A stretch of DNA of 64,000 bases from Phoebastria nigripes (taxonomy: Eukaryota; Chordata; Aves; Procellariiformes; Diomedeidae): contig JAYKAV010003443.1 of assembly GCA_035582835.1 (NCBI GenBank), positions 1,761,599 through 1,825,598 on the forward strand, written 5' to 3'. Within the stretch, counting starts at the first letter, position 1, and each line of letters starts with the position of its first letter. Both the position numbers and the translations under genes were made by a program. The notes below the pieces were generated by a model. It was not told the DNA's origin and ran no database searches. It saw nothing but the letters and a program-made list of their open reading frames with translations. This document shows, in pieces, positions 1 through 14,584 of the stretch.

Positions 1-136
1 AGTCATTTGATACTGATAAAAACCTGAGAACAATACTTGGAGTTTGTTTTCTTTGTAGTATTGTATTTCTGGTTTGTGAGTGTTCAGATGAATGTTTAAG
101 AAACCATAACACTTCTTTATTTTTCTCTTTAATTAG

Positions 137-337
<201 letters not shown>

Positions 338-1578
338 ACAACTTTATTGGAAAAAAATGACATTGGACCATATCTGGTGTATAATATTTTTGTCACGCAC
401 CTGCTGAATTGTTCTAACTTACACAGAGAACAGAAGGAAAAAAAAATGTTGCCTTCAAATAGTTTTACTTTTTTTTTTTATCCTGCTGACAAAGTATATA
501 TATAAAATATCTAACATATTACTGGATATAGGTTGTTCGGTTTCTTAAAAATTAAAAGCTGCTAAAATTGAAGAAAAAAACCCCTTCTCCTTACCTACCT
601 ACCCACCCATGTTTTTAAACTAATTTATATGAAATCTGGAGGCGTATAGCCCTCAGAGCAGGTGTGTGGCAGAAATATTACTTTAAATTTGTCTTGTGAG
701 ATTACTGTTATCTCAGACAGCAAAAATGCTGTTTTAGCACTGGATTCTTTCACTGAGCACAAAGAGTTGTTGGGGCTTTAGCATCTGACTGATTTTGATA
801 CGGGGATGATTCTGTCCATAGGAAGTATGCAATGTGAATCAGAATATACAGAGAAACCTGCAACATACATGTTATGTTGTGGATGCTGGGACATACAGAT
901 ATCAAGCAGAATTAAGAAACATAGTGTGTTCAATAAGCTTGTTGTGTCTCTGAAATTCACTGTACACGATCAGTTTGGTGTTCTTGCACCACAGTTTTTA
1001 ACTGAAGGAACCAGTTAAAACTCTCTCTCTCTTTGAATTAAACTTGGGGGGGGTGGGGTGGGGAGAATCAACATTGCTGTTCTTGAGATGAACCTATCGG
1101 CATAGGTTGGCCAAACTTTTTAAAACTGTAATGCAAGAACCAAATAAAATTATGCACTGTGATGTGGCACCAACTAATTAGAAAGATAGCATGCATTTTT
1201 CACATAGAGTGAAAACACAATGAGAACATACTATGGCTTGAAGTTGCAAAGAGGAGAACTCCTGACTACCATTTTGACTGATCAAGAGACTAATAGTTTA
1301 AAACCTCAGCAGGCCTTGTTCACGTTATGCAGAAAAAAAAAAAAAAAAAAGTGCTGCAGTTTAGATACCTCTGGAACTTTTCCACAGTGTCACAGGTTTG
1401 TAATACTTGAAGCCCTACATTTCTAAGAATATATTTCTTGCTCAGTTGTTTCAGGCAAGCCCAAGACTTTGTAACTTTTAAGGGGCCCAAGATTTTTTTT
1501 CAATAACAGACCAGCTTCTTATTCCTGCAGTTACAGATGTAATTTCCTTTGTCAAACATAAGGTACCAAATATAATGC

Positions 1579-1584
1579 AATAAA
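1579..1584 (+). terminator. Candidate poly(A) signal AATAAA (proximal NAA15 end)
   Basis: Canonical AATAAA about 1.24 kb after the NAA15 stop. Another copy lies at 1143-1148 and a third at 1939-1944. Use of any of these is not visible from sequence alone. Confidence 0.4.
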
Positions 1585-4500
1585 ACGTTTTGAAAAACAA
1601 TTGTGTGAATATTTAAACCAATCTCTGTTGTACTTTGAAAATGAATGGGTTCACTAGAGTGCAGCTCAGGGTTGGCTTACTGTGCTGTCCAGTTATGCTA
1701 ATAATGTCACTGCTGATGGGTGGTTGTTGAGTATAAAGTGCAANTGCATTATATGTAAATACTGAATGTCTGGGAAGTCCTATAACACCGAATGCTTTAC
1801 TACTTGGCTTTTAAGTTCCACCAATGTTATGTTGAATTTTCCAAGTCAAGCTTCAGTCTACAAGTCTACTGTGTTAATAATATAGATAAGAGCTCAAATG
1901 TTTTTTTTTTATAGGCTTATCATATAAAACAGAGCAGAAAATAAACTACAGCTTATAAAGTGAGTGCCTTCTTTGCTGCAGGAGTTCAGTTACACAGTAT
2001 CTGTTGTGTGTGGATACACAGCCTTCCTCTTCCACATCATGGAATTCAGTGATTGACACGTACAATTAGGAGATCCAGGAAGACTTACCGGGGTTTGTAG
2101 TTTTCTAACTGTCAGAAGAACAGTTTTTTGTTTCTTGTATATTCAGCACCACTTTCTTTTCATGGTTAGATTATCCTTGTGTATGTTTGCAGTGTAGTTC
2201 ATGTCGGAAATGTAAGTTGTATTGCTATATTTGTATATTTAATCTGCTGGGCTTTTAGGGACTAGAATACCTATAGAGCCTTTAATTGACTCTGGTATTT
2301 ATGTCTAGATCTCAGTCTTTTCTGCAGCCTGAGATACTTGGACTGCATGTCTTCTGCAACTACTGAAGATGGTTCAATCTTGCCTACACAAGCTATGAGC
2401 TTTTGGCCTTGCCTCTGAGTATTGCTGCCGTTTTCTTGGCTTCTGATGCTTAGCTGGAGGCAGATGAGTGCTCACTCTTTAACAGATTGTGAATTGCATC
2501 AAGCAATTTTTTTTTTTTTCCCAAATTTTGTTTTTTGGGTGCTGCCTGTAAATGGGATTATTTCCTTTACTTTTTCACTGCCTGTTTTTGTGTTGAAATA
2601 GATGAACTAAAAGCAAGAAGTTACTTGTTATCTTTCATTATGCAAGCGGGAAAGGATATTTCTGTGGGCCTTCCAGAAGCCTCCATCTACACATCTATTG
2701 TGATTTCCCCAACGACACTTCTTCATAACCTTGCTGAAAGGCATCCATAGTGCTTCAGAGACGATGCTTTTGGATTAAAGAGCTTCCTCATCCCCTTCCA
2801 GAAGACTGCAGTCCCAGGAAATGAAACTAAGTCAAGAGTTTACCTGAAGAAGAAGGTTCTTTAATTGGCAAAGGAATTGCTATTCCTTCATCTTCGCATC
2901 TCTCCTGTTAGATGCAATGCTAACTTCTGAGGAAGAGTTTTTAAGAGCTGGAAACGAAGTTACGATCTAATGCAATGAGTCTTGCGAAGTAGTAGCACAG
3001 AGTGCCGTGCTGCAGTGAAAACTTTCCTTTGCATGCTGAGATCCAAAATTGTAATCATTGGTGCTTGGCTGGCAAAGCAGGTGAGCAGGGATTGCAGTCC
3101 TGGTCAGAGTGACCTAGAACGTTGGCTTACTAATGACATGATTTGGTCCGACTCTTCATGATTTTCACTGGAGAAAGATGTTTTCACCATCAGTGGAGCC
3201 ACTGGTGATGACACATGCCATGGATATCTTGCCTGGGGACAAAAAAGAGTTCAAACAACAAATTTTCCCTAGATAGAGACTATAGGTGGTGCAAATGCAC
3301 ATTGCATGAAGCAATGCCAGCGTCAGAGGTGGACTTAAATTGTAAGTAACTGAAAGTGGGTTGTTGCCCCAAGATGATAGGTGAGGTACTCACTTTTTCC
3401 ATTTGGAGACTAGAGCATTCAGACGTGTGGTATGTGTGAACAAACAGGTAAAATAGTCTCAAAATGATCTGTTCAGTAAGTCATTTTATTTCTTTGCATC
3501 TTAAATGCCTTAAAAGCCTCTGTATTCTTCTACAGTTACGTTTTTTTTTCAGTAGAGGTCTTAATGCTTCCATGTTCATAGGGGAGGAATCATGTCCTGA
3601 TGTGTGGTGTGTCAGCCAGAATACAGAGAGATGTTTGTTGCTCAGTTTTTCTCCTAGCATAGGGAGAAAATTCCAAGTTTCCCAGGGAGCTCTCTAGGGC
3701 TAGATGAGGTACGTATAATTAGCCTATTAAATCTTCCTTTAGTGTTTGCTTTGGTTTGTTTTTCCAGGTCTGGAGGTGCTCCAGCTGTACAGTAGACCCT
3801 GGAAGTTGGTGTAGCATCTTGCTCTTCAGCCAGATCGAATTGTCAGTGTCGTCATAGAAAGAAAACACCGATGAGAGTAGAGTGAGATCAGGCCTGAGAA
3901 ACCAGAGGTGCAAATACAATTTCAGTATTACCTGAGCAAGTTCAAATAAGAAAACATAGGATCTTTGTCTAACGTGATGCCTTTGAGGGTTCGAGCAATG
4001 GTGCCATCGTTCCTGCAGTGCTAGCATCCCATACGCCACAGTTGTGCCACTAATGCTAACAAAACCACTTGATATGATAATCCAGCTCAATATACCTGAA
4101 TTAAAATGATTTTATTTTTCCCTTTTCATGATCACTTTAAATGTTTTTGTAAATGTTCTGTACTGGGTAGCTAGCTAGCTTTGAGATCTTTCCCCCGTCT
4201 TTCCCCCTAAGAAAGTTTGCTCTAAAAATGCAGTTTGTACCCAAGTGGTAATGTAAAATAGCTCAAACTATGTGGAGTAAGAGTTACACTTGTCTGATAA
4301 CATACTGCTTTGGGATTCTGTGGGGGGAAACAATGCAAATGTAGTATAATTAGACAGTCATATCGGTAAGGAATCGTGCAGTCTATAAGCTTATTAATGA
4401 AAGTTAAAGTTCCAGATGGAGGAAGATGGTTGCTGAGCTTGGGGAGAGACTCTTGCTTCCGGGAGCGTTCCAGTTGTGAACTGTTCTTGGATGTGGTAAG

Positions 4501-5262
4501 GAGCAAAACGCGTGGTCATGTTGTCATGATTATATTTCCTGGAAATTAAAGCTGCAGTCTACAAACGCCAGTTCTAATGCCTGTTTTGGGCAGAGACTTT
4601 TCTTCCCAAAAGCATACAGCCAGCAGTGAGAATGGCAAGGAGCAACTGACAGAGCAGCTTGGCAAAAGGAGACTGAAGTGAGTTGCAAGGAGGTGACATA
4701 ATAGAAATTCCATTTTAGATTAAGTATAAAATAGCTTTTTTTATTACTAGAAAGATTACGGGAGCTGTAAATACTATAAATGCAGTCTTCCCATGCCAAG
4801 GAAGCTGTAAATGTGTATTACTTTTAGAGTGGTACAAGCAAATAGTAGTATGTTCACAAAGATTCTAGCTTTGTATGTTGGTCTTCAAGTAAATCGTGGC
4901 AGAAAACTTGGAGGACAAAGATTGTCCAGTTTACAAGGGACCATATCAAAGGGTTTGTAAGAATATTGCAAGAGAAATATTACTAGAAAATCCAAAGCAT
5001 CTTAGAATAGCTTTCCTAAGATGTTTGTTGTTTTAATTGAAAATGTTACATCTGCTAACTGTTCGTAACAAAAGACAAAATACTTTTACAAAATATTTCT
5101 GCCTGGCACTGCCCATTCAATATCTACCTCTACTAGTCCTAGTCTAGTTCAGCTACTGCATAATTTTAGCCATTTAGCATTTAACATATCAAAAAGTGTC
5201 ATTTACCTGGTTGGTGAACAAATGTATGATGATGGATAACGTTTAGTTTTAAACTGTAATGC

Positions 5263-5268
5263 AATAAA
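5263..5268 (+). terminator. Candidate distal poly(A) signal AATAAA for NAA15
   Basis: AATAAA followed by a GT-rich element (TGTTGTTGGTT) about 25 bases downstream, which fits the layout of a vertebrate cleavage site. It lies 4.9 kb beyond the NAA15 stop. Confidence 0.4.
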
Positions 5269-5910
5269 CCACAAACTTAGTGAAAGTCCTGTTGTTGGTT
5301 CAGTGCAGCAGCATATTTATTGCTTCATTGCTGATCCGTTCAGAAAATCTTAATTATAAACTCCACCAAGTTACTTGCAATTGTACTGGGATTTGCTTTC
5401 CCTTCCAGCCTTCCTAACTGGTTAACAATGTTGTACTGTGTTTTTACGCTCTTCTCTGGTGGTAGCAAATATCAAAACTGGCAGGAAGTCAATCAATGAA
5501 TAAAAATGCTGAGTTCTGTTTGTAAATGAGTACCAGTGTTTCCTTGTAGGGTTCAGCGTCCTCCGTAGATGCCTACCAGCTTTGTAACAAACAATCCCTT
5601 GACTAGTTCCCTTAATTCCCCATTGTCTCCTTCCACGCTGACGGGTTGTAAATTCGGGTGTGGGTCTCGCAAAAGGGAGAAAGATCAGTAGGGAAAGGCT
5701 GTGGCTCCCTTCGGAGTTGGGCTGGAGGGGAGCTGTCTTTCCTACCCTACAAGCTAATTGTACGTACATCTAAAAAGATCCTTTGCTCTTTCAGGCGACA
5801 AAGACCCAATATAGGGATTTGGGAAATGCTCTTACTGCAGGATTGAATAAAAGGGGTTTGAGAGGCAAGCTGAATGAAGAAGCATTTGCTATTTTCCTCA
5901 GATCTGGTTT

Positions 5911-5922
5911 GGGGGGGGGGGG
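5911..5922. repeat. Poly-G run
   Basis: Twelve consecutive G residues, likely length-variable and prone to sequencing error. Confidence 0.8.
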
Positions 5923-6369
5923 AGGAATAATAAATCTCAGTAGTCTTCTCTTCCCCACCCATAAGCCCACAAAGCTTTCCTGACCCGGCATCCCTGGATG
6001 TCTTGTGGTTTTAATCAGTCAGCAGACAAAACAATATGGTAATGCTGACAAATTGGAGCAAAAGGAACTATTTAGCAGCTGACATAGCATTATAATAACC
6101 TATAGTGTGTTGTGAACTTAACAGTTAAGATTACCTGGAAAAAATTGTTAACTACTGTGTGTAATGAATAACAGTTCTGATTAACACTGACTACAGTGAG
6201 CACAAAGGGTTCCAGCAACTTGCAGGTTCTGTATTTTGTTATAAATGCCTGGGAGGGGGNGTGTGTGTGAGATACTAAAGTGATTACAGCAATATCCTCA
6301 TATTCACCCCTTTGGATGTGAAAGGGGAGCTTGTTGCAGTGAGGGTTGCTTTGCACAGATCGTACCTTA

Positions 6370-6403
6370 CTAAAAAATAGCGTCCCCTAAAAAATAGCAT
6401 CCC
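6370..6403. repeat. 17-bp tandem duplication
   Basis: Two adjacent 17-base units of the form CTAAAAAATAGCRTCCC, differing at a single position (G versus A). This is a recent small duplication in intergenic DNA with no obvious function. Confidence 0.85.
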
Positions 6404-9400
6404 TTCAGTATCAATGTCCTCAGTAATTTCATTTTTCTTTTGTGAGAAGGGAGGGGCGTTCACGCCGGGTAACTGCCTGCCTTGAACTTGTAATACTTTC
6501 AAACTTCACCCTTCCATTTCTGGGAACAGCACCTCATGATTGTCTACAAGAGGACTTAAAGTGCAGGAGATTTATGAGGAGCCAAGGGAGTCTGGCAGTT
6601 CATATGTTATTTTATCTGCATAAATCTGTCAGGACTGACTTTTCATCAGTACCCCTCCATTCCATCAGGTATAAAGGATCTTCCTACCTTGTCATTATGC
6701 TTCTGGAAACTGTTCTGAAGGTCCCATGTGCAGCAGCAGAAAGACAACACCTCTCTGCGGTCACTCTGTCCCTCAAAACAGTGAAGGGATGCATGCTTAT
6801 TGCCTAGCGAGTCCCCTTCCTGCAGCTATCAAACCTCACCAGATGCTACTGGAGGTGAATAAATACTGTTCTAAAACCAAAGAAAAACCAACTGGTCAAC
6901 TCATTGTACAGTTGGCAAAGCAATGGCAGGGTTCTGCTCTCTTTAATTTTTTTTTTTTTTTTTTTAAATAATATGTACAAAAGTAATGTTCTCATGTGGA
7001 TTGCATGACTTCTGCAATGCCTAAACTGTTGTGAAGCAGGGGAAGGAGGAATCCCCACGTGGTCTACAACTTAGCTGTGCTGTAGATGCAGCAGTCAGTG
7101 GTACTCCAAAACTGGACTCAGCTGCTACTTTGTTCACATCTTGCCTTCACGCAGCTAACCCGAGGGATGTATAAATGCCCTTTATTTAGGGGGGAAGTAA
7201 GGGGGAAGTAAAGATGGGGCTGTTTGAGTGGGTCAGGCAGTAAGACTGGCACTTCCATGGTAAGTGCGTGCAAGTCGTGGGTTTGTGAGGGCTTCTTCAG
7301 GACCTTGCAGTGTTTGGCATTTTCTCCTGAACTTCTCAAAACCATCGCTCCATTCTTCTAAGAGCCCTGCAGAGATGTCCTATCAGCCCCTGAGAGCAGG
7401 AACAGCTCTGTTTCACTGGATAGACTTTGTACAATTTTATCACAAATACAAAACTTAAAACCAGATACTCATAATGTATTAAACTGCTTTTATTAATTAT
7501 CTGCTAATTTTTCTTGCAGTTGTCTTTTTCATCTAGAAGCATTTTTATAAAGTTTTAGGAAAATGTTGGCTTCTGGCTATTTACATCATGCATTTCAAGC
7601 ATTTTTTTTTTCTCATCGGAATCACCAAATGTTCATAATTCTGCGTCTCGCTTCACTTGCAATATTAATAAATGTCTTAATGAAATGTAACAGGAAAATA
7701 CTTTTTTATGCGTTTGAGCTGGGAAAACAATCTTTGTTTTATTGCAGAGTAAACTTGTTTGTGCTTTTGAATGCCTGTTTTGTCCCTGGATGAGCATCTT
7801 TCCCCCACGTGTCCTTTACCTTCTGTTTAATATCGCAGGACCCTGATGGTGGAGGATGGTCACCCCCTTCAATTAGATTTTGATACTGTTTGGCAAAACG
7901 GGGCTGAGACTTCTTTATACTGCTGTATGTTACGTACGGCCGCATCGCGGGCTGTCCTGTGAGCCACCTCACCATCTGAAATCCTCCCCATGCAACAGTT
8001 CAAATGCAGTAGGCCTGACCCCCACCCTATTGCCTCCTTCCCGAATTCCCTGGCACTCCAAACTAAAATACAGAAAGCACACGGGGCTAGAGAAAACACG
8101 ATTTTTAGCTCCTGTCACACTCAGGCAAACAAATTCCCTTTTTCACACAGTCTGGCTTTGCTTAGCTTTTTCCCCCTGACTAGGTGACACCGAAGCGCTT
8201 TCAAACAGGGCAGACCCACTGTGTAGCCTTCTGGCTTTTTTGCCAGCCCCAACGCATGACCGTGTTTCAAAAGCCCACGCCAGCTGGTTAGGCTAGCGTG
8301 AGTCACAGGGAGACAGGGGAGAGCAAGTCTTGTTCAGCGCTCTGATTACCACTGTCTTTTCTCATCGTTTTATTCTGTGTTTTCCACTGCAATCAAAGCC
8401 ACAGAGGGGGAGGGAGCCGGGAACACCACGCAGACCGGAGAAGAGATTAGGCGACAGGGGCCACTGGGCAGCTGACTCTCATCCCTCCAGCCCTCTCTGC
8501 CCCTCGGGTTGCTGGAGATCTGCCTCCCAGGGGGTGATGCCCTTGAGAGAGGTGAGCTGGAATTGCTGCACAAGGCAGTATGTCTGGGTAAGGGAAAATC
8601 TCCAGCAGCAGAGAGCACAAAAGGATGTGAGATGCTGGTTTTCAGACAAAAATATGAATGAACAACTTGAGAGCGTACCAAATCTTCTGGCTTAGTTGCA
8701 TTGAAAAGGACAACTGAGAGTGAAAGCCGTTCTGCCTTTTATAAGTTACTGACAGGTACACAAAATGCACGCATACTACGTGAATAATGTATGATGACCT
8801 AAATTTACCCTTATGTAAAACCCTGAAAGAGAAGGGAATGGAGGAAAAGCCTTGCGCCGCAGCTAGGTTAAAACTGAGGAAGCGAAGTGATCTGAGTGCA
8901 GGGCTGCGAGTCCTACGTCTGGAGGCACGGGCTGTTGTTGAATGTTAAAAAAGGGTAAAAGAAAGACTGACGCCACTGGAATAAATACAAGTAGGAACTC
9001 TGAATACAGTAAGAAACTTAAAAATCTGATAGCAGAAGGGACGTCTCAGCAAACCACTGGGAAAATACAGCTTTTGCCTCATACCTATGTTAACAATATT
9101 ATCAGATGCATGGGCTCCATCTGTTTTGGGGTTTTTTTTGCTTTTTCTGTATACGTTATATATTATTCTTCCCAGTGGGATCACAGTACTTTCAATAGCA
9201 CAAATACATTATAGCATTTGCTTTCTAATTTCCTTTCACATGTAGCTCTCTTAAAAAGCAGATTTGTGTGGCTGACACCTTGAAGACTGATGTTCTTTCA
9301 GAGGAGGTGTCCTTGGAGCAGTATTTCAGCGTGGCTGTGGAACCATGGTACTGGTAAAGAACCAGGTTAGTCATTACAGCCCGTTGGGTCTTTCCAGCCT

Positions 9401-12400
9401 CCGCATGGAAACCAACGACCAATGCTAGTTGCAATGTTTGAGTTTTTTTCGGGGCAGGAGCAGAGCAGAAGAAGGGTTTGCTATTTATAAAGGTAATGCT
9501 GATTTTATTGGAGCCCCCAATCTTATTCTTGCTGAAAACAAAACTGATGTTGCTGATGTAAGTGGGATTTTACCAAAAGGGACTGAAGTGGGGACAGTTC
9601 CCAGTTTTGTTCATAGGTGGGATTTTTTTATTCAATGTTTTAATTAAAACGGGAGTAGAACTATGCCTTTGATAACAAATGAGAGCCTGGGAAAAGAAGG
9701 AGGAAAGCTTATTCCTGCAGAAATAAATAACAAAACCACACTCTGATATCATACTATTTGAAGAAAAACCTGTTGCCAGAAAATAAAATGCATAATATAG
9801 CCTCACATCAAAGTAAGTCTTGGGGCTCAAGGTCTTCAATCTGGAGCTTACACGTGCAGGCAAATCGTTGGCAGAGCTCAGTACAACTGGATTTGTTTGC
9901 TGCCCAGGAATGATTTATTGGAGGCCATGGTGCAGACAGGTAAATATAGAAGCTTCGTGACATTTGATGAACCTTTCTGCAGTGCTGCTTTGGGACGTGC
10001 AGAAAGCCCTTGAGCACAGCATGTACAATTGCAGGGAGAGAGAAAGCAGGGACACGGCTTTTGGTTTAACACACACTTGGTGGATCAAAATGCTTCAGAA
10101 TAGCTTTGCTGTCTGCTGGTGCTGTCTGTACCCCTGCTGTCAAGATGCTTCCCGTTAGGTTTTTTGGTCTCCCCTGGGTGAGTCAGCCCAACGCGGCAGA
10201 GGGCATGCCCAGCACTGGAGCGGGGATGCGTAGGCAGCGTTGGTACAGGTTTGGGACGTGTGGAGAGCCCGTGTTTCAGTGACAAGCTCTTGATGTGGAA
10301 GTGATTCAGTTATCACCTCAACTACCTAGATAGGCCAAATGGCTCGTTATTTCAGTCACTGTCACCCAAGAGCTGCACGACATTATGTCTCCGTACAGAC
10401 CCAAATGGCCAAGCAGTGTTTCAAGCACTGAAGACGCAATCCCACAGCCATTCCAGTTCCCATGAGTAGGGGTGTCAAGTGGGTGCTCCTATTAAACTAT
10501 CACTCATAAAGCTGCAGATGCTGCCTTTTAGCACTAAGGGCCCAGTTTTTCTCTGCCCATGTTTGGCAGGGGATGCTCACGGCAGAGGCTGTAAGGCTTC
10601 TGTCAGACAAACAGTATGATGTTATGTCCAGTGGATGAGGCCTATTATTATCATCCAGACAACCTAAAACATACACTGATCTGAACATTAAAGCCCCGAT
10701 CTCTCATCAGGCACGCAATGAGAATAAAACCCAAGCACAAGCCAGAAATGGAAAAACTTTTCTCTCCTTTAATTTCCTTAAAGCTTTTAGTTTTATAGTT
10801 TTGACAAGAACAAGGGCACGGAAGTGAACGAGAAAGTCACGTTCCAGGAACTGGCAGTAAAAGCAGCTGTGTCAAAACTTTATTTCAATGCGAAGATAGA
10901 TTTGGCTTTGTGATTTCAACAGGGTATGTTAATACTTGCTTTTTCAGTCTGCTTTAAGAACCTGACATACAGCGTCCTTAAATCCTATCACCTAAAAAGC
11001 TGTCCTTTGTGGCTGCAACATTTCTGCCAACTGTATTTTATCATAAAGGAGCATGTTAATGGGAGGTCAAACTCTTCTTAGACTTGCAGAGTCAGGTCTT
11101 GCAATAGCAGAACTTTTCCTTGCAAAACGACAGGACTTTTCCCTGCAAAAACGGAGGATGCGAGGCCTCGCACAAAAGAACAAAGCCCCCAGAGGAATTC
11201 AGAAGTCAGAGGTACAGTATCTCTGCAGAAACATTAAAAGCATTTTTAAACTGCCTGTCATTAAACTATCAGGATCAAAAGGACACACCTGGAAACTTTT
11301 TGATCCCTTCAGAAAACAACAAGCAACATGAGACAGTCTTAGACTTACACTTTTTTCCTAATTTGTTCCTTAACTTAAAACCCAGTAGACATAACTTTTA
11401 GATATTGAACAGTCCGCGTTTTCATGGGACTGACAAGCTAAAATATGTCTTCAAGGGAAGACAGAAATAACTATTCTTGAAATGCTGAGCAAGTCCAGAG
11501 ACTCGCAACTATTTTCAGAATCCCCTTCCTTAAACTTCTACATCTGCTAAATAAAAATAACTGTGAACTTAGGCTTTTGTACGTTCATTCACTGAACACA
11601 TCCGAACAGCATATTAAAAGTACTTGTCCTTGCAAAAGAAGAAAAACAAAAGCTTTTCTGAATGTTTATATAGCAAGAAGCCTTTTTAATTTATTCTGTT
11701 ACTATAAATAAATTCAACTATATCTGCTGGTCTCCAAATATATTAGAAGGGAACATCCAGAAATAGTCTGTGCTGGATGAAATGTAATGATCTAATCAAC
11801 ATCTTTATCCCTGCATTTGTATCAAAAGTGATGAAATTTCCAGTACTACACTGAAATAGCTCATATAAAAGTGACTTAAGCCAAGATTCTCCTGAGATCT
11901 CCCTGCTTGGGAGTTACTGTATTAGCCATCATTTTTTAACCCCGTCGCTAATTAAGAAGATCTGGCCTTGTAGCTTACTGTTTCACGGCTGAGGACCTCC
12001 AAGGAATTGTGTGATCCTCCTTCTCTTTATAGAGAATTTGCCAAGAAATACTATACCTCCAACTTTCTTTGGCCACATCCCTGTATTTGCCAGAGTGAGG
12101 AGCACTTTGGTTCACAGGGATTTCCAAGGAGTGCAGTTCCATCCACTGCAGTGCTCACCAGGTGGCTGCACCTGCCTTGCCATGCCCCTAGCGAGGGAAA
12201 AATGGGAGAGCGATTGGGAAAATGTTAACTGACCTTTTTTCTGTAGNGTTGAAAACATCTCTCAAAATTTTGGAAAGTGCTGTTCTGGCTTGTATTTGGA
12301 AAATATTGTAACCTAGCACATTTTATTCAGGGCTCGCTTTCTCTGCTGAAAAAGGACTGTGTACTTCACCTCAGGGCAAGCAAGTGGCATAAAATATCCT

Positions 12401-14564
12401 AAGGTAGAAAAACACGGTGAAAACAGAATACCTCAGTTACTGTGGATCAGAGTTGCTGAGGCATCAGTTATTTACTTTGCTGTAGAATCAAAAGACAGGG
12501 CTTTACTGATTTTTTTTTTTTTTTACTCCAGAATAACTCCTGTGCACTTGTTGCTCTAAGATAAGCACCTTTCACACTGAGAAAAAGCCATTACAGAAGA
12601 TGCATGAATCCCATTCAAATACTAATGTGAATGTTCCCTACAAAGAAAGCTGGAAAGGAATTTTACCAAGTACCGATAACTTTCACTGTTTGTTGACTTT
12701 TCACTCCTCTTTGGAGTTCAATGTCATATGAGTTAGGTTTTTTTTTTACACTTAAAAAGTAAGAGTGACCTAGTTCAGTGTACTTCTGACTTAACGATAG
12801 CAAGAATCTCTGTGTAAGAGCTGCATGGATTGATCTAAAAATCCTTCAAGCTATTAAGTGTATTTGTAAGCTGCTCTTATGTAGGCATTGCAAAGTAATA
12901 ATCATTCAAAAAGAGAACTCTATAATGTTGTGATATAGTTTAAGTTCAGAAGGTGCTTTAAAAACAAATAGATTTTCTACTTTACAGCTGTTGGTAGAGC
13001 ACTTCAAATCCGTTAGAGGATCACCTTTAAGTTTTAAGATAATTTTTAATTTATGGGTGAAGTGTATCAGGAATATTTGTTCTTATACAAAGGCAGACTT
13101 TCAACGGAACAGTTTTGATGCAATTTCTGTTTGTGAAATCCCTCACCACGGATCAGCAGAAGTTGTGAGGGTGTAAAAACAGGCTCTCTCCTCCCCTTGT
13201 TCTTGTAGTCTTCCCTTAAGCTTCCTCTTCCCACAGCAGGCAGGAAAGCAGACTAGCTGGATTTTTTGCTCCAGCCAGTTTGGAAGTTATAATTGTCATA
13301 CCAAAACAACACTGCATCAGTTTTGCATGGGTTTATGTACCCAAAAGTCAGCAGGCCACAAACTTAAAGCAGTTGTTTACATGAATCTCTTCATATGTAA
13401 TCTAGTTTCACACTGCTCTGGCTATACCTGATTGAAACATAGCTTGTCCTCCTGTTAGGCTACTGCCAGATGGACTAAATGACGTGTACTGAAGGCCGTT
13501 GGGCTGGAGAACGGAAAGTTTTGACCTTTGCCATTAACGTACGCGTAGCATACCCAGCATACATGAAGTTTCAGTTGTTCTTTAGCTGAAATGTGTGGCT
13601 AGGAATTAATTGTTGATCACTGTGGGACAGGTATCTCTCCGCCTCAACTGGATTTGAAAATGGTGCATGTTCTGCCTGCTGTGCTGCAGAACGGGATCTT
13701 GGGATTTCTGGTCCCCCTGGCAGAGTGTGCAGAATAGAGCAGCTCCGTGAGGAGACAGAGGGAGGTCCACACTAACTGCCAGCCGCCCTGCTTGGGCCAT
13801 TTACCTGGTATGTGAGACCCTGGGCCAAGTCCCTGTGATGGGACTGAAAACTGAAATTAGATTTTCTGGATCTGATGCATTTTAGCCATCACCTATTCCT
13901 ACTTTCCTGCTCTGGGTCTGACCAGACATGCCATTCTGAATCACAGAACACTCTCCTGGGAAAATTTTAGTCACTGAAAATACACTCCCATGAAAAAATT
14001 CAATTTTGACAAACTGGAATTTTGTCATGTACACAATTTAGAGATTTAAGCAATCTCTACACAGCTTAGGAATTCTGGCTGAAACTATGAAGTTTGCACG
14101 TCTGCCCATTAAATCAACTGAACTTTCCGTCTCCACCTTACCACAATTTGGAACGGCAGTGGCATCTGGCTGCCAAGTGCAGAACAGAGGCAGTGGCTGC
14201 TGTCCTCTCGATGGGAAGCTGCCTTCCCCCGAAACTCCTGCTCTGGAGGGACAGCTTTACTGGAGAAAGGCAAAGTGGGTGGGATGGGTGAAGTCGCCTC
14301 GTGTCAAATCACTGATTTCCTACTGATTTGTTAAGGCTGATCAGGAAGTCTCATGACTGGAGTAATAGGAAAGTTCAAAAAGGACAGTTAAAACTCCCAC
14401 ATGTGCTTTTACTAGCTCAAGCTAAAGCAAGCCGCTGCAAGAAGAGCAGGCAAATACTGAGTACCACCAAGAAACCTTAAGCAAATGAGAAGCTTCATTA
14501 ACTGCACTCAGGATTTTATTTTGACCCCTGGAAGAATTGTGCATTCTTTTAATAAAGCGTACTT

Positions 14565-14584
14565 TACTCTTTAAGTAAAGAGTA
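14565..14584. repeat. Short perfect inverted repeat (hairpin)
   Basis: Nine-base arms TACTCTTTA and TAAAGAGTA are separated by two bases. The motif GTACTTTACT also occurs directly on both sides. The sequence is AT-rich, and no run of T follows that would suggest RNA polymerase III termination. Confidence 0.7.

Larger units (their letters stand above)
338..5290 (+). other. NAA15: Probable NAA15 3' UTR with alternative ends
   Basis: AT-rich sequence without convincing ORFs follows the NAA15 stop codon. AATAAA hexamers occur at 1143, 1579, 1939 and 5263. The one at 5263-5268 is followed within about 25 bases by a GT-rich stretch, the usual context for cleavage. A long 3' UTR would therefore end near 5290, with shorter forms near 1165 or 1600. 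The extent is inferred from signals only. There is a C/T-rich stretch (CCTACC repeats) near 590 and a G-rich run near 1046. Confidence 0.5.

Noticed and set aside
8330..8695. 121-codon plus-strand ORF
   Set aside because: It starts at TTG, and an overlapping ORF on the other strand is nearly as long; no known domain.
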